Source: Cohaesibacter sp. ES.047 (GTDB lineage Bacteria > Pseudomonadota > Alphaproteobacteria > Rhizobiales > Cohaesibacteraceae). From it: 64,000 bases of DNA. The position numbers and the translations under genes are program-made. Location: assembly GCF_900215505.1 (NCBI RefSeq), contig NZ_LT907844.1:5046233-5110232 (forward strand). Reading direction: 5' to 3'. Below are positions 26,255 through 35,966 of this stretch, one piece after another. Under the pieces are notes generated by a model. It was not told the origin of the DNA and did not search any database. It saw nothing but the letters and a program-made list of their open reading frames with translations. Within the stretch, counting starts at the first letter, position 1. Each line of letters starts with the position of its first letter.

Positions 26255-27037
26255 TCAGACCCCTTCGCTGGCGCGGACCGCCTCGTAATGCATCAACTCC
26301 AGAATCTCCCGCTTGTAGGCCATGAAATCCGGGGAGGTCAGCGTGCCCATGCCGCGCGGACGCTCGATGTCGATGGACATGGATTTCTTGATCCGGCCCG
26401 GGCGGGCCGTCATCACATGCACCTCGTCGCCAAGCAGAATGGCCTCGTCGATATCATGGGTGATGAACAGAACCGTCTTGCGGTGTTCTTGCCAGATGTC
26501 GAGCAGAAGCTCCTGCATCAACTGACGCGTCTGGCTGTCGAGCGCGCCGAAAGGCTCGTCCATCAAAAGGATGCGCGGATTGTTGGCCAGGGCACGGGCG
26601 AGAGCGACACGCTGGCGCATGCCGCCCGAAAGCTCCTTGGGATAGGAATCCGCAAAGCCCGACAATTGCACGGCTTGAATGAGGCCGTCGGCAATGTCCT
26701 TGCATTCTGCCTTTGGCAGCTTCTGGAGCGTCGGGCCGAACATGATGTTCTCGCGCACAGATAGCCACGGATAGAGCGTATAGCTCTGGAACACCATACC
26801 CCGGTCGGCGGAGGGACCATCGATCACTTCATCGTCGAGCAGCAATTCGCCCGAGCTCGGTTCTTCGAGGCCGGCAACCAGACGCAAGAGCGTGGACTTG
26901 CCGCATCCCGAAGGTCCGACGATCACGGAAAATGTATTGTGCGGAACGGTCAGAGAAACATTCTTCAGGGCCGTAACGGGCGGTTTGTGCTTGGGGTGAA
27001 ACACCACGCCGACATTGCTAATAGCAAGCAAACTCAT
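26255..27037 (-). CDS. ABC transporter ATP-binding protein (nitrate/sulfonate/taurine type)
   Basis: A 260-residue ATPase of the SsuB/TauB/NrtD group. Walker A GPSGCGKSTLL (near residue 42), Q-loop FQSYTLYPWLS, signature LSGGMRQRVALARAL, Walker B ILLMDEPFGALD and the H-loop FITHDIDEA are complete. It energises the adjacent permease. It starts 12 nt after the permease gene in the operon. Confidence 0.95.
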   Translation of the reverse strand: MSLLAISNVGVVFHPKHKPPVTALKNVSLTVPHNTFSVIVGPSGCGKSTLLRLVAGLEEPSSGELLLDDEVIDGPSADRGMVFQSYTLYPWLSVRENIMFGPTLQKLPKAECKDIADGLIQAVQLSGFADSYPKELSGGMRQRVALARALANNPRILLMDEPFGALDSQTRQLMQELLLDIWQEHRKTVLFITHDIDEAILLGDEVHVMTARPGRIKKSMSIDIERPRGMGTLTSPDFMAYKREILELMHYEAVRASEGV

Positions 27038-27049
27038 TGGAAAATTTCC

Positions 27050-27844
27050 TTAAAAATCAGCGGACCAAGGCATCAAACGCTGGCGCAGCATTTTGAAAAT
27101 GAAATCGGTGATCAGGCCAAGAATACCAATGGTGAAGACACCGAGCAGAATGACGTCGGTGAACAGGCCGCGCATGGCGTTGAGGATCATGTAGCCAAGC
27201 CCGCTGTCGGCGGCCACCAGTTCGGCAACCACCAGATACGTCCAAGCCCATCCCATTGTCACGCGCAGGTTATCCATCACGCCGGGCATGCAGGCCGGCA
27301 ACAAAATCCGCCAGATCACCTGTCGACGGTTGGCGCCCAGTGTGTAGGCGCTGTCAATCAGATCCTTGCTGACCCGCGAGGATACATCCGAAATCAGGAT
27401 CAACTGCTGGAAGAATGTGCCAAGGAAGATCACCATGATCTTCTGCCCCATGCCGATCCCGATCCACAGAATGAGCAACGGAATGAGGGCTGAGACGGGG
27501 ATATAGCGCATGAAACCGGTGATCGGCTCGAAAAAGGCCTGAACCGCGCGGAATGACCCCATCAGGATTCCAATGGGAACCGCGAAGATGGACGCGAGGA
27601 TGAAGCCCGACAGGATCACTGATAAAGAGGCGCCCATATGTTCGAACAAAGACAGGTTCGAAATGCGTTTGATGGCCGCCGCGACAACCTGCCCCGGCGT
27701 CGCCAGAAAATCCCTTGGCGTAAAGCCGCCATAAGTGAGCAGGCACCATAAGCCCAGAACGGTCAGAACGGATAGCACGCCAAGCGAGATATAAATGCTG
27801 CGTGGAATGTCGACCTTGGGCGACAAAATTGACTTGGTACGCAT
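27050..27844 (-). CDS. ABC transporter permease (SsuC/TauC type)
   Basis: A 264-residue inner-membrane permease with about six membrane segments. The EAA-like loop that docks the ATPase is visible as DSAYTLGANRRQVIWRILLPACMPGVMDNLR (shown here only to locate it near residues 165-195; key residues are Gly, Ala, Pro). Such permeases work as homodimers. Flanked by the substrate-binding protein (25 nt upstream) and the ATPase. Confidence 0.94.
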   Translation of the reverse strand: MRTKSILSPKVDIPRSIYISLGVLSVLTVLGLWCLLTYGGFTPRDFLATPGQVVAAAIKRISNLSLFEHMGASLSVILSGFILASIFAVPIGILMGSFRAVQAFFEPITGFMRYIPVSALIPLLILWIGIGMGQKIMVIFLGTFFQQLILISDVSSRVSKDLIDSAYTLGANRRQVIWRILLPACMPGVMDNLRVTMGWAWTYLVVAELVAADSGLGYMILNAMRGLFTDVILLGVFTIGILGLITDFIFKMLRQRLMPWSADF

Positions 27845-27869
27845 GATGCCTGCTCCAGTTTTGTTATCG

Positions 27870-28850
27870 TTACTTGTTGATGACGCCGCTGGCGATCATC
27901 GAAGCAGGATCAACCTCTGCGGTGAACAGACCGGCTTCCTTGCCGAGTTCCGCAGCTGCCTTTATGGTTTTCATGATGCCGTCTGCATTTGCAGGATCCA
28001 TGAAGCTTTCGTTTTTCGCGCTGTCGTAATAGACGATGCCCGCGCGGGTTTCGGCAAAGACCTCAGCATCTTCAAGCCAGCCGCCGACGCCTTTTGCCAT
28101 GATCTTGTCGGCCGCTTCCGGGTTGGCCTGTTGCCACGCGACAGCTTTGGACCATGCGCGATAGAGCGCCTTGAAGTCGTCGCCCCGCTTGGCATAGGCC
28201 TCTTTGGTGGTCACCATGATGTCGGTAATGAGGCCCGGCGTGCTGCTGCTGTCGACGAGAATCTTGCCATGGTCGGCCTGCTTACCGCGGGTCAGCCAAG
28301 GCTCCCAGGTCACGGCGGCATCAACCTGACCGGCGACAAAAGCTGCACCAGCATCACCTGCGGTCATGTTGAGGCTTTCAACGTCAGAGACCTTGAGCCC
28401 GACATCCTTGAGCAGCGCACCAAGGAAGAACTGCGATACGGAGCCTTCGGTATAGGCGACCTTCTTGCCTTTGAGATCGGCAACCGAGGCAATGTCCTTG
28501 TTGGCCACGATACCATCGCCGCCGCTGCTGTCATCAACGGCAAACAGATAGGTCAGCGGATGTGCTTCGGTGGTGAAGCCAAGCACGGTGTCAACGGTGG
28601 TCGCAGCCACATCGATGCGACCGGCAGAAAGGGCTGGCATGCGGGTCTTCACGTCTTCCATTTTAACCAGATCGACGTCCAGACCTTCATCCTCGAAGAA
28701 GCCCTCTTCCTGAGCGATGTAGAGCGGGCCATAACCGACCCATGTCGAGAAGCCGATTGTGAGGTCTTCAGCGAATGCAGAACTGTAGGAGGTCGCTGAT
28801 ATGATTGCTGCCGCAGCCGCGACACAGAGTTTGGTTGAAAGCTTTTTCAT
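27870..28850 (-). CDS. ABC transporter substrate-binding protein (NMT1/SsuA/TauA-like)
   Basis: A 326-residue periplasmic protein with a clear Sec signal peptide (LCVAAAAAIISATSYSSAFA, cleavage near residue 27). The mature part begins LTIGFSTWVGYGPLYIAQEEGFFEDEGLDV in the family manner (conserved Gly, Pro, Phe-Phe and Gly-Leu residues). The family binds sulfonates, nitrate, taurine, thiamine precursors and, in guanidine-regulated operons, probably guanidine. Between two ureohydrolase genes, the likely ligand is a guanidino compound; this is inference. Confidence 0.92.
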   Translation of the reverse strand: MKKLSTKLCVAAAAAIISATSYSSAFAEDLTIGFSTWVGYGPLYIAQEEGFFEDEGLDVDLVKMEDVKTRMPALSAGRIDVAATTVDTVLGFTTEAHPLTYLFAVDDSSGGDGIVANKDIASVADLKGKKVAYTEGSVSQFFLGALLKDVGLKVSDVESLNMTAGDAGAAFVAGQVDAAVTWEPWLTRGKQADHGKILVDSSSTPGLITDIMVTTKEAYAKRGDDFKALYRAWSKAVAWQQANPEAADKIMAKGVGGWLEDAEVFAETRAGIVYYDSAKNESFMDPANADGIMKTIKAAAELGKEAGLFTAEVDPASMIASGVINK

Positions 28851-28900
28851 TGCGTAACCTTCTGGATGGTTTTGGTTAGGTGATTTTTATTGATTAAGTT

Positions 28901-29908
28901 TCATTTGCTTTTGATTGCCGGAGATTGCGAGAGAACACACAAAAGCTCATACATAATATTGGCGCCGACCCAAGCCGTGCCGCCCGTATTGTCAAAGGGA
29001 GGGGAAACCTCGACGAGATCCGCTCCTATGAGGTTGAGTCCCTCAAGGAGCCGCACCATGCGCTGCGCTTCGCGAGTTGTGAAACCGCCGATTTCCGGCG
29101 TGCCCGTGCCCGGCGCGAAGGCTGGATCGATAGAGTCGATATCGAAGCTGACATAGGTGGGCTTGTCACCGACAATCTTGCGCGCCTCTGCCATCACGTC
29201 CTTGATGCCGCGGTCTTCGACTTCTTCAATGCGGATGATGCGGACGCCCTGTTCAAGACCCCAGACGATATCGTCATCGTTATACATTGCGCCGCGAATG
29301 CCGATCTGAACGGTGCGTTTGGGATCGAGATGGCCATCTTCAATGGCCCTGCGGAACGGAGTGCCGTGGGTATATTTGAAACCACCAAAATAATTATCGA
29401 AGAGATCGGTGTGAGCGTCGAAATGGATCATGCCGACCGGAGAGGTTGCTGCAATGGCCTTGAGCACCGGATAGGAGATGAGATGGTCACCGCCAGCCGT
29501 CATTGGCACGATGTTCTTCTCTTTCAGGACTTTGTAGAAAGTCGTGATCCGATCAAGGCTGTCGGCCATGTCAGCAGGGTTGACCGGCGCATCTCCCATA
29601 TCGGCGATGTTGCAGGCTTCATAAGGATTGATGCCGGAGGCGGGGTTAATCCAGCGGATCATCGTGGACAGATCACGAAGCTGGCGTGGACCATGGCGAG
29701 CGCCGGGGCGGTTGGTGGTTCCTCCATCCCATGGAACGCCGACGATACCGATTTGGACTTGCTCGACTGCGTCGTCGTCCCATGTCAGATGCGGCAGGCG
29801 CATGAAGTTGACCGGCCCGGCGAAACGGGGCATGTCCATTCCGGAGATTGGCGTGAATGAAGGCTGGCCTTCTTTTGATTTCAGTTTCTCAATGCCGTTT
29901 TCTGACAC
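28901..29908 (-). CDS. Ureohydrolase (agmatinase/guanidinobutyrase family), paralogue 1
   Basis: A 335-residue di-manganese ureohydrolase with complete ligands: GGDHLISYP, DAHTDLFDNY and SFDIDSIDPAFAPGTG. It is first in the operon, with a 105-nt promoter region shared with the divergent LysR gene. It differs from the downstream paralogue in the substrate loop (DLFDNYFGG against DTGGPFDQ), so the two probably take different substrates or form a mixed complex. Product in every case would be urea plus an amine or amino acid. Confidence 0.9.
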   Translation of the reverse strand: MSENGIEKLKSKEGQPSFTPISGMDMPRFAGPVNFMRLPHLTWDDDAVEQVQIGIVGVPWDGGTTNRPGARHGPRQLRDLSTMIRWINPASGINPYEACNIADMGDAPVNPADMADSLDRITTFYKVLKEKNIVPMTAGGDHLISYPVLKAIAATSPVGMIHFDAHTDLFDNYFGGFKYTHGTPFRRAIEDGHLDPKRTVQIGIRGAMYNDDDIVWGLEQGVRIIRIEEVEDRGIKDVMAEARKIVGDKPTYVSFDIDSIDPAFAPGTGTPEIGGFTTREAQRMVRLLEGLNLIGADLVEVSPPFDNTGGTAWVGANIMYELLCVLSQSPAIKSK

Positions 29909-29951
29909 GCTCTGGCTCCATTCTTATGCTTTTGTTGTACGAATGTTGCCA

Positions 29952-29970
29952 TATCGAAGAACGTCCGATA
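29952..29970. promoter_or_regulatory. Dyad between ureohydrolase operon and LysR gene
   Basis: TATCG (29952-29956) and CGATA (29966-29970) form an inverted repeat with a 9-nt spacer, near the middle of the 105-nt divergent promoter region. Position fits a LysR-type binding site; the arms are short, so chance is not excluded. Confidence 0.4.
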
Positions 29971-30013
29971 ATATCAAAGTACAAAACTAAACGTCCAGAA
30001 AAGGAAACCTATT

Positions 30014-30952
30014 GTGGTTTCTCCGGTCCCTCCCCTCAGCAGCGCCGATCTCAAGCAATTGCGAATTTTCAAGGCCGTCGTTGAGCATAGCGGTTTTAGC
30101 GCTGCGCAGGACGAACTGGGGCTTTCGCGCTCCACGATCAGCGCACAAATGTCGTCGCTAGAGACGCGATTGGGTTTCAAACTCTGCAACCGCGGGCGTT
30201 CGGGCTTTTCGCTCACAGAGCACGGCCAGCGCATCTTTGAAGAGGCAATCAAATGCTTTGCCGTGCTGGATAATTTCCGCACGGAAATCAGTGCGATGCG
30301 CGGCCGTCTGACGGGGGAGCTACATGTGGGAGTGCTTGACGCCTGCATCGAAAATCCAGCCTGTGCCTTGCATGAGGCAATTGCGATTTTCAACAAGCGG
30401 GCGCCTGACGTGCATCTGTTCATAACGCTGATCACGCCCAATCAGGCCGCCAACGCGTTTCTCAAGCGGCGGGTGGACATCGCAATCGTCTCGAACCAGC
30501 CGATCAGTGCCCCGGTTCAGCTTGAGCAGATCTTCAAGGAACAGCAATATCTCTATTGCGGCAAAGGGCACCCGCTCTTCGACGCACCGGTCGAGAAGCT
30601 GACTCTGGAGAATATTTCTCAGCAACAATATGTCCGGCGCGGCTACACCAACTCTTCGGCGGTGACCGCCCTGTTCAACCAGCCACCGGCAGCCACCTCA
30701 AGCTCGATGGAATGCAACACACATCTGGTGCTAAGCGGGCGCTATATTTCTTTCTTGCCCAACCATTATGCCAAGCAGTGGGTGGAAGAGGGAAAGATGC
30801 GCGCCCTGCGGCCCGATTTGATCAATTTCACGGTCGGATTTTGCGTAGCGCACTTCCCGCCAAGTGTGATGTCGCCCCTGGCGATTGCTTTCCGCGAGAG
30901 CCTGATGGAAGCCCAAAGCAAGCATAAGGTGGCGAACACTACGCAGCAATGA
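30014..30952 (+). CDS. LysR-family regulator of the ureohydrolase operon
   Basis: A 312-residue LysR-type regulator. The winged helix fills residues 10-70 (LKQLRIFKAVVEHSGFSAAQ...STISAQMSSLETRLGF), followed by a periplasmic-binding-like effector domain. The start is GTG 30014 with AAGGAA 8 nt upstream. It is transcribed away from the seven-gene operon, the classic arrangement for an activator that responds to the pathway substrate. Confidence 0.92.
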   Translation: MVSPVPPLSSADLKQLRIFKAVVEHSGFSAAQDELGLSRSTISAQMSSLETRLGFKLCNRGRSGFSLTEHGQRIFEEAIKCFAVLDNFRTEISAMRGRLTGELHVGVLDACIENPACALHEAIAIFNKRAPDVHLFITLITPNQAANAFLKRRVDIAIVSNQPISAPVQLEQIFKEQQYLYCGKGHPLFDAPVEKLTLENISQQQYVRRGYTNSSAVTALFNQPPAATSSSMECNTHLVLSGRYISFLPNHYAKQWVEEGKMRALRPDLINFTVGFCVAHFPPSVMSPLAIAFRESLMEAQSKHKVANTTQQ

Positions 30953-31401
30953 AATGTGTAATGCGTTCCGTTTTGGGGCACTTGCGATACGGCAAAAAGC
31001 GCAGGAAGACATTCAGGGTGCGGTAGATACCGGCAGGAGCAATGCCAGCAAGGGCGACGACGATTACATTCAAAATGTTTCGCTACAAAAGGATGCCGCG
31101 ATGGAATGCCGCGATGGAATGCCGCACGGCGAATGCAGCATTCGATGCAGTTATGGGGATTGAAACCATAGACTACTTGGCAAGGATCTGAATAACCTTG
31201 ATCCTGCACAAGGCGAGAAGTGTTCATCAAGTCGACCACACACGCGTCATCGGAGGGTTCATTGCAGTTCATTCGGTCAAGACAATTCCGTCGATCTACG
31301 AATACATGGCATTGCAATGAATAACTATTTTCATCGACTTGGGCTCTAGGACTTGTTAGGGTCAAGCTTTTGGTCACTGCAGTAAAAATGAGGAGATAAT
31401 T
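30953..31401. other. Intergenic region upstream of the TAXI-TRAP genes
   Basis: No supportable gene. A short imperfect direct repeat of ATGCCGCGATGGA occurs twice with a partial third copy around 31093-31125. The last 100 nt probably hold the promoter of the transporter genes, and GAGGAG lies 9 nt before the next start. Confidence 0.35.
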
Positions 31402-32406
31402 ATGAAACATTTCAAGATGCTCGCGGGCGCCGCAATTGCGCTCAGCATGACCGCTTCGGCAGTTGTTGCTCAGGATATGGCGTTTTTCCGTATCGGCACC
31501 GGCGGGACCGCTGGAACCTACTATCCGATTGGTGGACTTCTTGCCAACGCGATTTCGAACCCTCCGGGTTCTCGTCCTTGTGACCAAGGCGGATCTTGCG
31601 GCGTTCCGGGCCTTGTTGCCTCGGCCCTGTCGGCCAACGGCTCGGTTGCCAACATCAACGCCATTGCTGGTGGAACGCTTGAATCGGGCTTTTCGCAGTC
31701 CGACGTTGCGACCTGGGCCTATACAGGAACCGGCATCTGGGAAGGCAAACCTGCCGTTGAAAAACTGCGCGCCATCGCAAATCTCTATCCGGAAAGCATC
31801 CACCTGGTGGCCAGCGCTGAGTCTGGCATCAACAGCGTTACCGATCTGAAGGGGAAACGCGTTTCCATGGACGAACCCGGTTCGGGTACCCTTGTTGATG
31901 CAAAGATCATCATCAATGGCTATGGCATCACTGAAGACGATATCGATCCAGAATATCTCAAGCCTGATCAGGCGGCTGACCGGATGCGCGACGGTGCAAT
32001 GGACGCCTTCTTCTTCGTTGGTGGCTATCCTGCCGGTGCCATCTCCGAGCTGGCCAGCCAGCACGATGTCAAGCTGATCCCGATCACCTGCGAAGAAGCA
32101 CCCAAGATCTGTGAAGACTTCAAGTTCTTTGGTCCCGACACCATCCCGGGTGGCACCTATGAAGGCAATGCAGACAGCGTGAATACGCTTTCCGTTGGTG
32201 CCCAGTGGGTAACGAGCGCGGATCAGCCCGAAGAGCTGGTCTACAACATCACCAAGGCCCTTTGGAACGAAAGCACCCGCAAGCTGCTTGACGCTGGCCA
32301 TGCCAAAGGCAAGATGATCACACCAGATACCGCTCTTGACGGCGTTGGCATTCCGCTTCATCCGGGTGCAGAGAAATTCTACAAAGAAGCTGGCCTGCTG
32401 AAATAA
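31402..32406 (+). CDS. TAXI-family TRAP transporter substrate-binding protein
   Basis: A 334-residue periplasmic protein with a Sec signal peptide (cleavage near AVVAQD, residue 24). The mature sequence opens with FFRIGTGGTAGTYYPIGG, the signature of the TAXI type of TRAP solute receptors. ADRMRDGAMDAFFFVGGYP is also characteristic. It delivers a carboxylate or amino acid such as glutamate to the permease encoded 97 nt downstream. Confidence 0.95.
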   Translation: MKHFKMLAGAAIALSMTASAVVAQDMAFFRIGTGGTAGTYYPIGGLLANAISNPPGSRPCDQGGSCGVPGLVASALSANGSVANINAIAGGTLESGFSQSDVATWAYTGTGIWEGKPAVEKLRAIANLYPESIHLVASAESGINSVTDLKGKRVSMDEPGSGTLVDAKIIINGYGITEDDIDPEYLKPDQAADRMRDGAMDAFFFVGGYPAGAISELASQHDVKLIPITCEEAPKICEDFKFFGPDTIPGGTYEGNADSVNTLSVGAQWVTSADQPEELVYNITKALWNESTRKLLDAGHAKGKMITPDTALDGVGIPLHPGAEKFYKEAGLLK

Positions 32407-32503
32407 GCCACATCGGTTCGGGTTCCTGCCCGAACTCTCGATAGATCAAAGGGGGCGAGGCAGATCTCGGCCCCTTTACCACTATCCGACAGGAGCGCAT
32501 GGG

Positions 32504-34591
32504 ATGACCGAGGCCCGCAAGAATCAGGACGAAGTCGAGGATATCCATCCTCTTTCTGCCGAAGAACTTCAGGCAATCGAGGAAGAATACGACCCGGAAA
32601 TGCGTTTTAGAACCTTGGGTTGGCCACTGAGCGTCATCACCGCGATGATCCTGTTTCTGCTCTCGTGTTACCATTATTACACAGCCGGCTATGGCATTCC
32701 TCAGGCGACGGTTCATCGCGGACTGCATCTGGGTGTGACATTGCTGGTGGTCTTTCTCAGTTTCTCCGCATTCGGCAACAAGGTCGTCACGCCGAGTTGG
32801 AAGGCGCCTTTCGGACTGCCCCTTGTCGACTGGGTCCTCGCCATTGCCGGGGTGCTCAGTGCACTTTATGTTCCCTGGATCTATAGCGAGCTGGCCTTCC
32901 GCGTCGGCAATCCTCTGCCTATCGACATTTTCATGGGAACGATCATGATCGTCGTGCTGCTCGAAGCGGTGCGCCGGTCCATGGGATGGCCGTTGCCCGT
33001 GATCGCACTGCTCTTCATTGCCTATGCCTATTTCGGCAAATCAATGCCCGGAATCCTCATTCATCCGGGCGCAAGTTGGGCCAATATTGTCAACCATCTC
33101 TATCTCACGTCCCAAGGGATCTACGGCACAGCCCTTGGTGTCATTGCCACTTATGTGTTTCACTTCGTGCTGTTTGGTGTCATGGCCACGCGCATCGGAT
33201 TGGGTCAGTTGTTTATCGATGTCGCATCCGCCCTTGCCGGACGCTATGCCGGTGGTCCGGCAAAAGTATCCGTCCTGTCCTCGGCCATGCTGGGGTCCAT
33301 ATCCGGCTCGTCCATCGCCAACACGGTGACCACCGGAGCGCTCACCATTCCCGCCATGATCCGCATCGGCTATCCGCGCCATTTTGCAGCGGCCGTTGAA
33401 GCGGCGGCCTCGACCGGTGGCCAAATCACCCCGCCCGTCATGGGGGCCGTCGCCTTTTTGATGATCGAATATCTCAACGTGCCGCTGACAACGATCCTGA
33501 CAGCCGCGCTGGTCCCGGCTTTCATGCATTTCTTCGGCGTTCTGGTTCAGGTCCATCTCGAAGCCCGTCGCCTCGGCCTCAGAGGCTTGTCTGCCTCTGA
33601 ATTGCCGAACGCTTGGAAAGTGCTGAAAAAGGGTTGGCTGTCTGTCATCCCATTGGTCATTCTGATTGCGGTTCTCTTGTCCGGACGCACCCCCTTTGCC
33701 GCAGCCTTCTATTCCATCTCTGCCTGCATCGTCGTTCTGGCCATCCAGCAGGTTATGGCCTCAGGTCTCATTGGGGGCATCAAGGGAACGGCCCATGAGG
33801 TCTTTCAGGGCTTCATTCTGGGTGCCAAGCAGTCGTTGTCGGTGACCGCCGCAGCAGCGCTTGTGGGTGTTGTGATTGGCGTTGTCACCCTGACCGGCGT
33901 CGGCTTCAAGATCGCTTATATGGTCACCAGCATCGCGCAGGATTGGGCAACAACGATGCATGGGCTGATCGCCTTTTTGCCGTTCGAGCTGATGACCGTT
34001 CCCTCGCTGACCTTGCTGTTCACGCTCATGTTGACCGCCGTGGTCTGCATTCTGATGGGCTGCGGCATCCCCACGACTGCAAATTATATCATCATGGTCG
34101 CAGTTGCCGCTCCCATTCTGGGCATGCTCGGCGTGCAGCAGATGGTGGCTCACTATTTCGTCTTTTATTACGGCGTGCTCGCGGATGTGACACCGCCGGT
34201 GGCCATGGCTGCCTATGCGGGCGCAGGGATAGCCGGAGCGAACGCTTTCAAGGCGGGGAATACGGCTTTCCGTCTCAGCATGGGAAAGGCCCTCGTCCCC
34301 TTCGTCTTCGCCTTTCAGCCAGCTCTGTTGATCGTCACCGATGGCTTCACCTGGCAGGCCTTCGCTTTGGCCTTTGGTGGCGCGGTTCTCGGAATCTGGG
34401 TATTGGCATCGGCCGTTTCCAACTGGCTTTTTGCCCCGCTCTACTGGTTTGAGCGCATCGTGCTGGTTGTTGCCGCCTTGCTACTGGTGGCGCCCAATTT
34501 AGTTGCAACAGCAGTAGGACTGGCCGTAGTCGCTCCGATCATTCTGCGCCAGTTGCTGCCTCGCTTTTGGCAGCCATCGCAAACAGGATAA
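32504..34591 (+). CDS. TRAP transporter fused permease (DctQM type)
   Basis: A 695-residue inner-membrane protein in which the small four-helix subunit and the large twelve-helix subunit are fused, as is usual for TAXI-type TRAP systems. An acidic cytoplasmic N-terminus (residues 1-35) leads into the first helix. The large domain contains AMLGSISGSSIANTVTTGALTIP and GGQITPPVMGAVAFLM, the hallmarks of the 4-TMS/12-TMS fused family. Uptake is driven by an ion gradient. Pairs with the receptor gene upstream. Confidence 0.94.
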   Translation: MTEARKNQDEVEDIHPLSAEELQAIEEEYDPEMRFRTLGWPLSVITAMILFLLSCYHYYTAGYGIPQATVHRGLHLGVTLLVVFLSFSAFGNKVVTPSWKAPFGLPLVDWVLAIAGVLSALYVPWIYSELAFRVGNPLPIDIFMGTIMIVVLLEAVRRSMGWPLPVIALLFIAYAYFGKSMPGILIHPGASWANIVNHLYLTSQGIYGTALGVIATYVFHFVLFGVMATRIGLGQLFIDVASALAGRYAGGPAKVSVLSSAMLGSISGSSIANTVTTGALTIPAMIRIGYPRHFAAAVEAAASTGGQITPPVMGAVAFLMIEYLNVPLTTILTAALVPAFMHFFGVLVQVHLEARRLGLRGLSASELPNAWKVLKKGWLSVIPLVILIAVLLSGRTPFAAAFYSISACIVVLAIQQVMASGLIGGIKGTAHEVFQGFILGAKQSLSVTAAAALVGVVIGVVTLTGVGFKIAYMVTSIAQDWATTMHGLIAFLPFELMTVPSLTLLFTLMLTAVVCILMGCGIPTTANYIIMVAVAAPILGMLGVQQMVAHYFVFYYGVLADVTPPVAMAAYAGAGIAGANAFKAGNTAFRLSMGKALVPFVFAFQPALLIVTDGFTWQAFALAFGGAVLGIWVLASAVSNWLFAPLYWFERIVLVVAALLLVAPNLVATAVGLAVVAPIILRQLLPRFWQPSQTG

Positions 34592-34641
34592 GAGCCGAGC
34601 AACGCGGCACTCTGGCTTTGGTCTCGGAGCTTCTGCGTCTC

Positions 34642-35562
34642 TCAGAGCTTTTGGAATGGATCGTTTGGGAGGCTCGCTGTCGCGTGGTGCAGGGCTCTGA
34701 TGAATTGCTCAGCAACGGGAGAATCTGTTCGATTGGCTTTCCGGATAATCCCCACACGTCTATGCAGCCATGGAGCGTCAATCCGTTTATAGGCAAGCCC
34801 GGAAACGCTCCCGGCATGGATCGCAGACATCGGCAGAATGGCAACGCCCAACCCGGCGGAGACCATACCGAGGGCCGTGGACATATAATTTGCTTCTGAA
34901 GCAATATCCACTTCGGCCCCTTCACGTGCCATTGACCTCTCAAAAAGAACCCGGACAGAGCTGTTCTTACCCGTAAGCACCAGAGGATAGGCTGTGCAAT
35001 CGGACAGCTTCAGGACAGGGGGGCCATCTTGCAGAGGATGTCCATCCTGAAAGAAGGCGCAGACATCATCGGTGATGAAATTCTCCACCTTGATCTCGCT
35101 GTCCGGTGTGAGACGCGTCCCGATACCGAAATCAACCTTGTCATCCTTGACCAGTTCCACAATGGTTTCAGCCACCACGTCTTTGACCTTGATCTGAATG
35201 TTCGGGTGGGTCTGTCTGAAGCGAGCCATGGCGTAAGGCACGATTCGAGACGTGACCGACGGCAGGGCCGCAATACGGACCACACCACGGCGAGCGTGGT
35301 GGATTTCCGTGCTGGCCGCCATAACTTCTTCCAGGTCAGCAACAATACGCTCAAACATGGGCAAAAGATTTTGCCCCGCTGGAGTAAGAGAAACCTCGCG
35401 GCGGTTTCTATTGAAGAGCTTGATGGAAAGCGCTTCTTCCAATTGGCTGATCTGCACCGTTAGCGCCGGTTGAGAGATATGAAGCTCCTCCGCGGCACGC
35501 ACGAATTTCATATGAGACGCCACGGCAAGAAAGGCTCGGATTTGACGGAAGCTGGGTTGCAT
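34642..35562 (-). CDS. LysR-family regulator, probably of the CitMHS/AtuA operon
   Basis: A 306-residue LysR-type regulator with a canonical helix-turn-helix (residues 5-64, FRQIRAFLAVASHMKFVRAAEELHISQ in part) and an effector domain. It is convergent with the TRAP permease (50 nt apart) and divergent from the CitMHS operon across a 404-nt AT-rich region, which makes the latter the likely target. Confidence 0.92.
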   Translation of the reverse strand: MQPSFRQIRAFLAVASHMKFVRAAEELHISQPALTVQISQLEEALSIKLFNRNRREVSLTPAGQNLLPMFERIVADLEEVMAASTEIHHARRGVVRIAALPSVTSRIVPYAMARFRQTHPNIQIKVKDVVAETIVELVKDDKVDFGIGTRLTPDSEIKVENFITDDVCAFFQDGHPLQDGPPVLKLSDCTAYPLVLTGKNSSVRVLFERSMAREGAEVDIASEANYMSTALGMVSAGLGVAILPMSAIHAGSVSGLAYKRIDAPWLHRRVGIIRKANRTDSPVAEQFIRALHHATASLPNDPFQKL

Positions 35563-35966
35563 GATTTCTCCTTGCCAGAACCTACTTCACCCTAGTGAAC
35601 AAGATCAATTTCCGGACCCACCGATGAGGTGAGCAAGTCTTGAATCGTGAAGGAAAATTTGGCCCTTTGAATGAGTCCAGATAAAGTTCAATATTTTCAA
35701 GGCAGCTAACCACCCTCTTATAATCAATTCCTATAACTGAAATCATTTAATTTCAATTTTTTTATATATAGATTTCAAATAATATATGCTCCGCAAGCTT
35801 AAGAATAAAACTTGCATTCAGTTTGGGAGGGGTAATATTCACATCCCCAAGGGAAGTGAAAATACATATGTAATTATCCCTACACTGCATTATAAACTAA
35901 TAAAGGCACCAACATGCGAAGGGAAACAATGCCGCATGTGGGATGTCCTGAAAGCTGAGGGATGAA
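35563..35966. promoter_or_regulatory. AT-rich divergent promoter region
   Basis: No gene. It is markedly more AT-rich than its neighbours, especially 35700-35810. A perfect dyad TGAAAT-cattta-ATTTCA lies at 35738-35755 and is a candidate regulator site. Promoters of both the LysR gene and the CitMHS operon must lie here. Confidence 0.5.

Noticed and set aside
30766..32361. A 531-codon minus-strand frame
   Set aside because: Antisense to the TAXI receptor gene and the end of the LysR gene, both of which are well supported; no ribosome binding site or family features.
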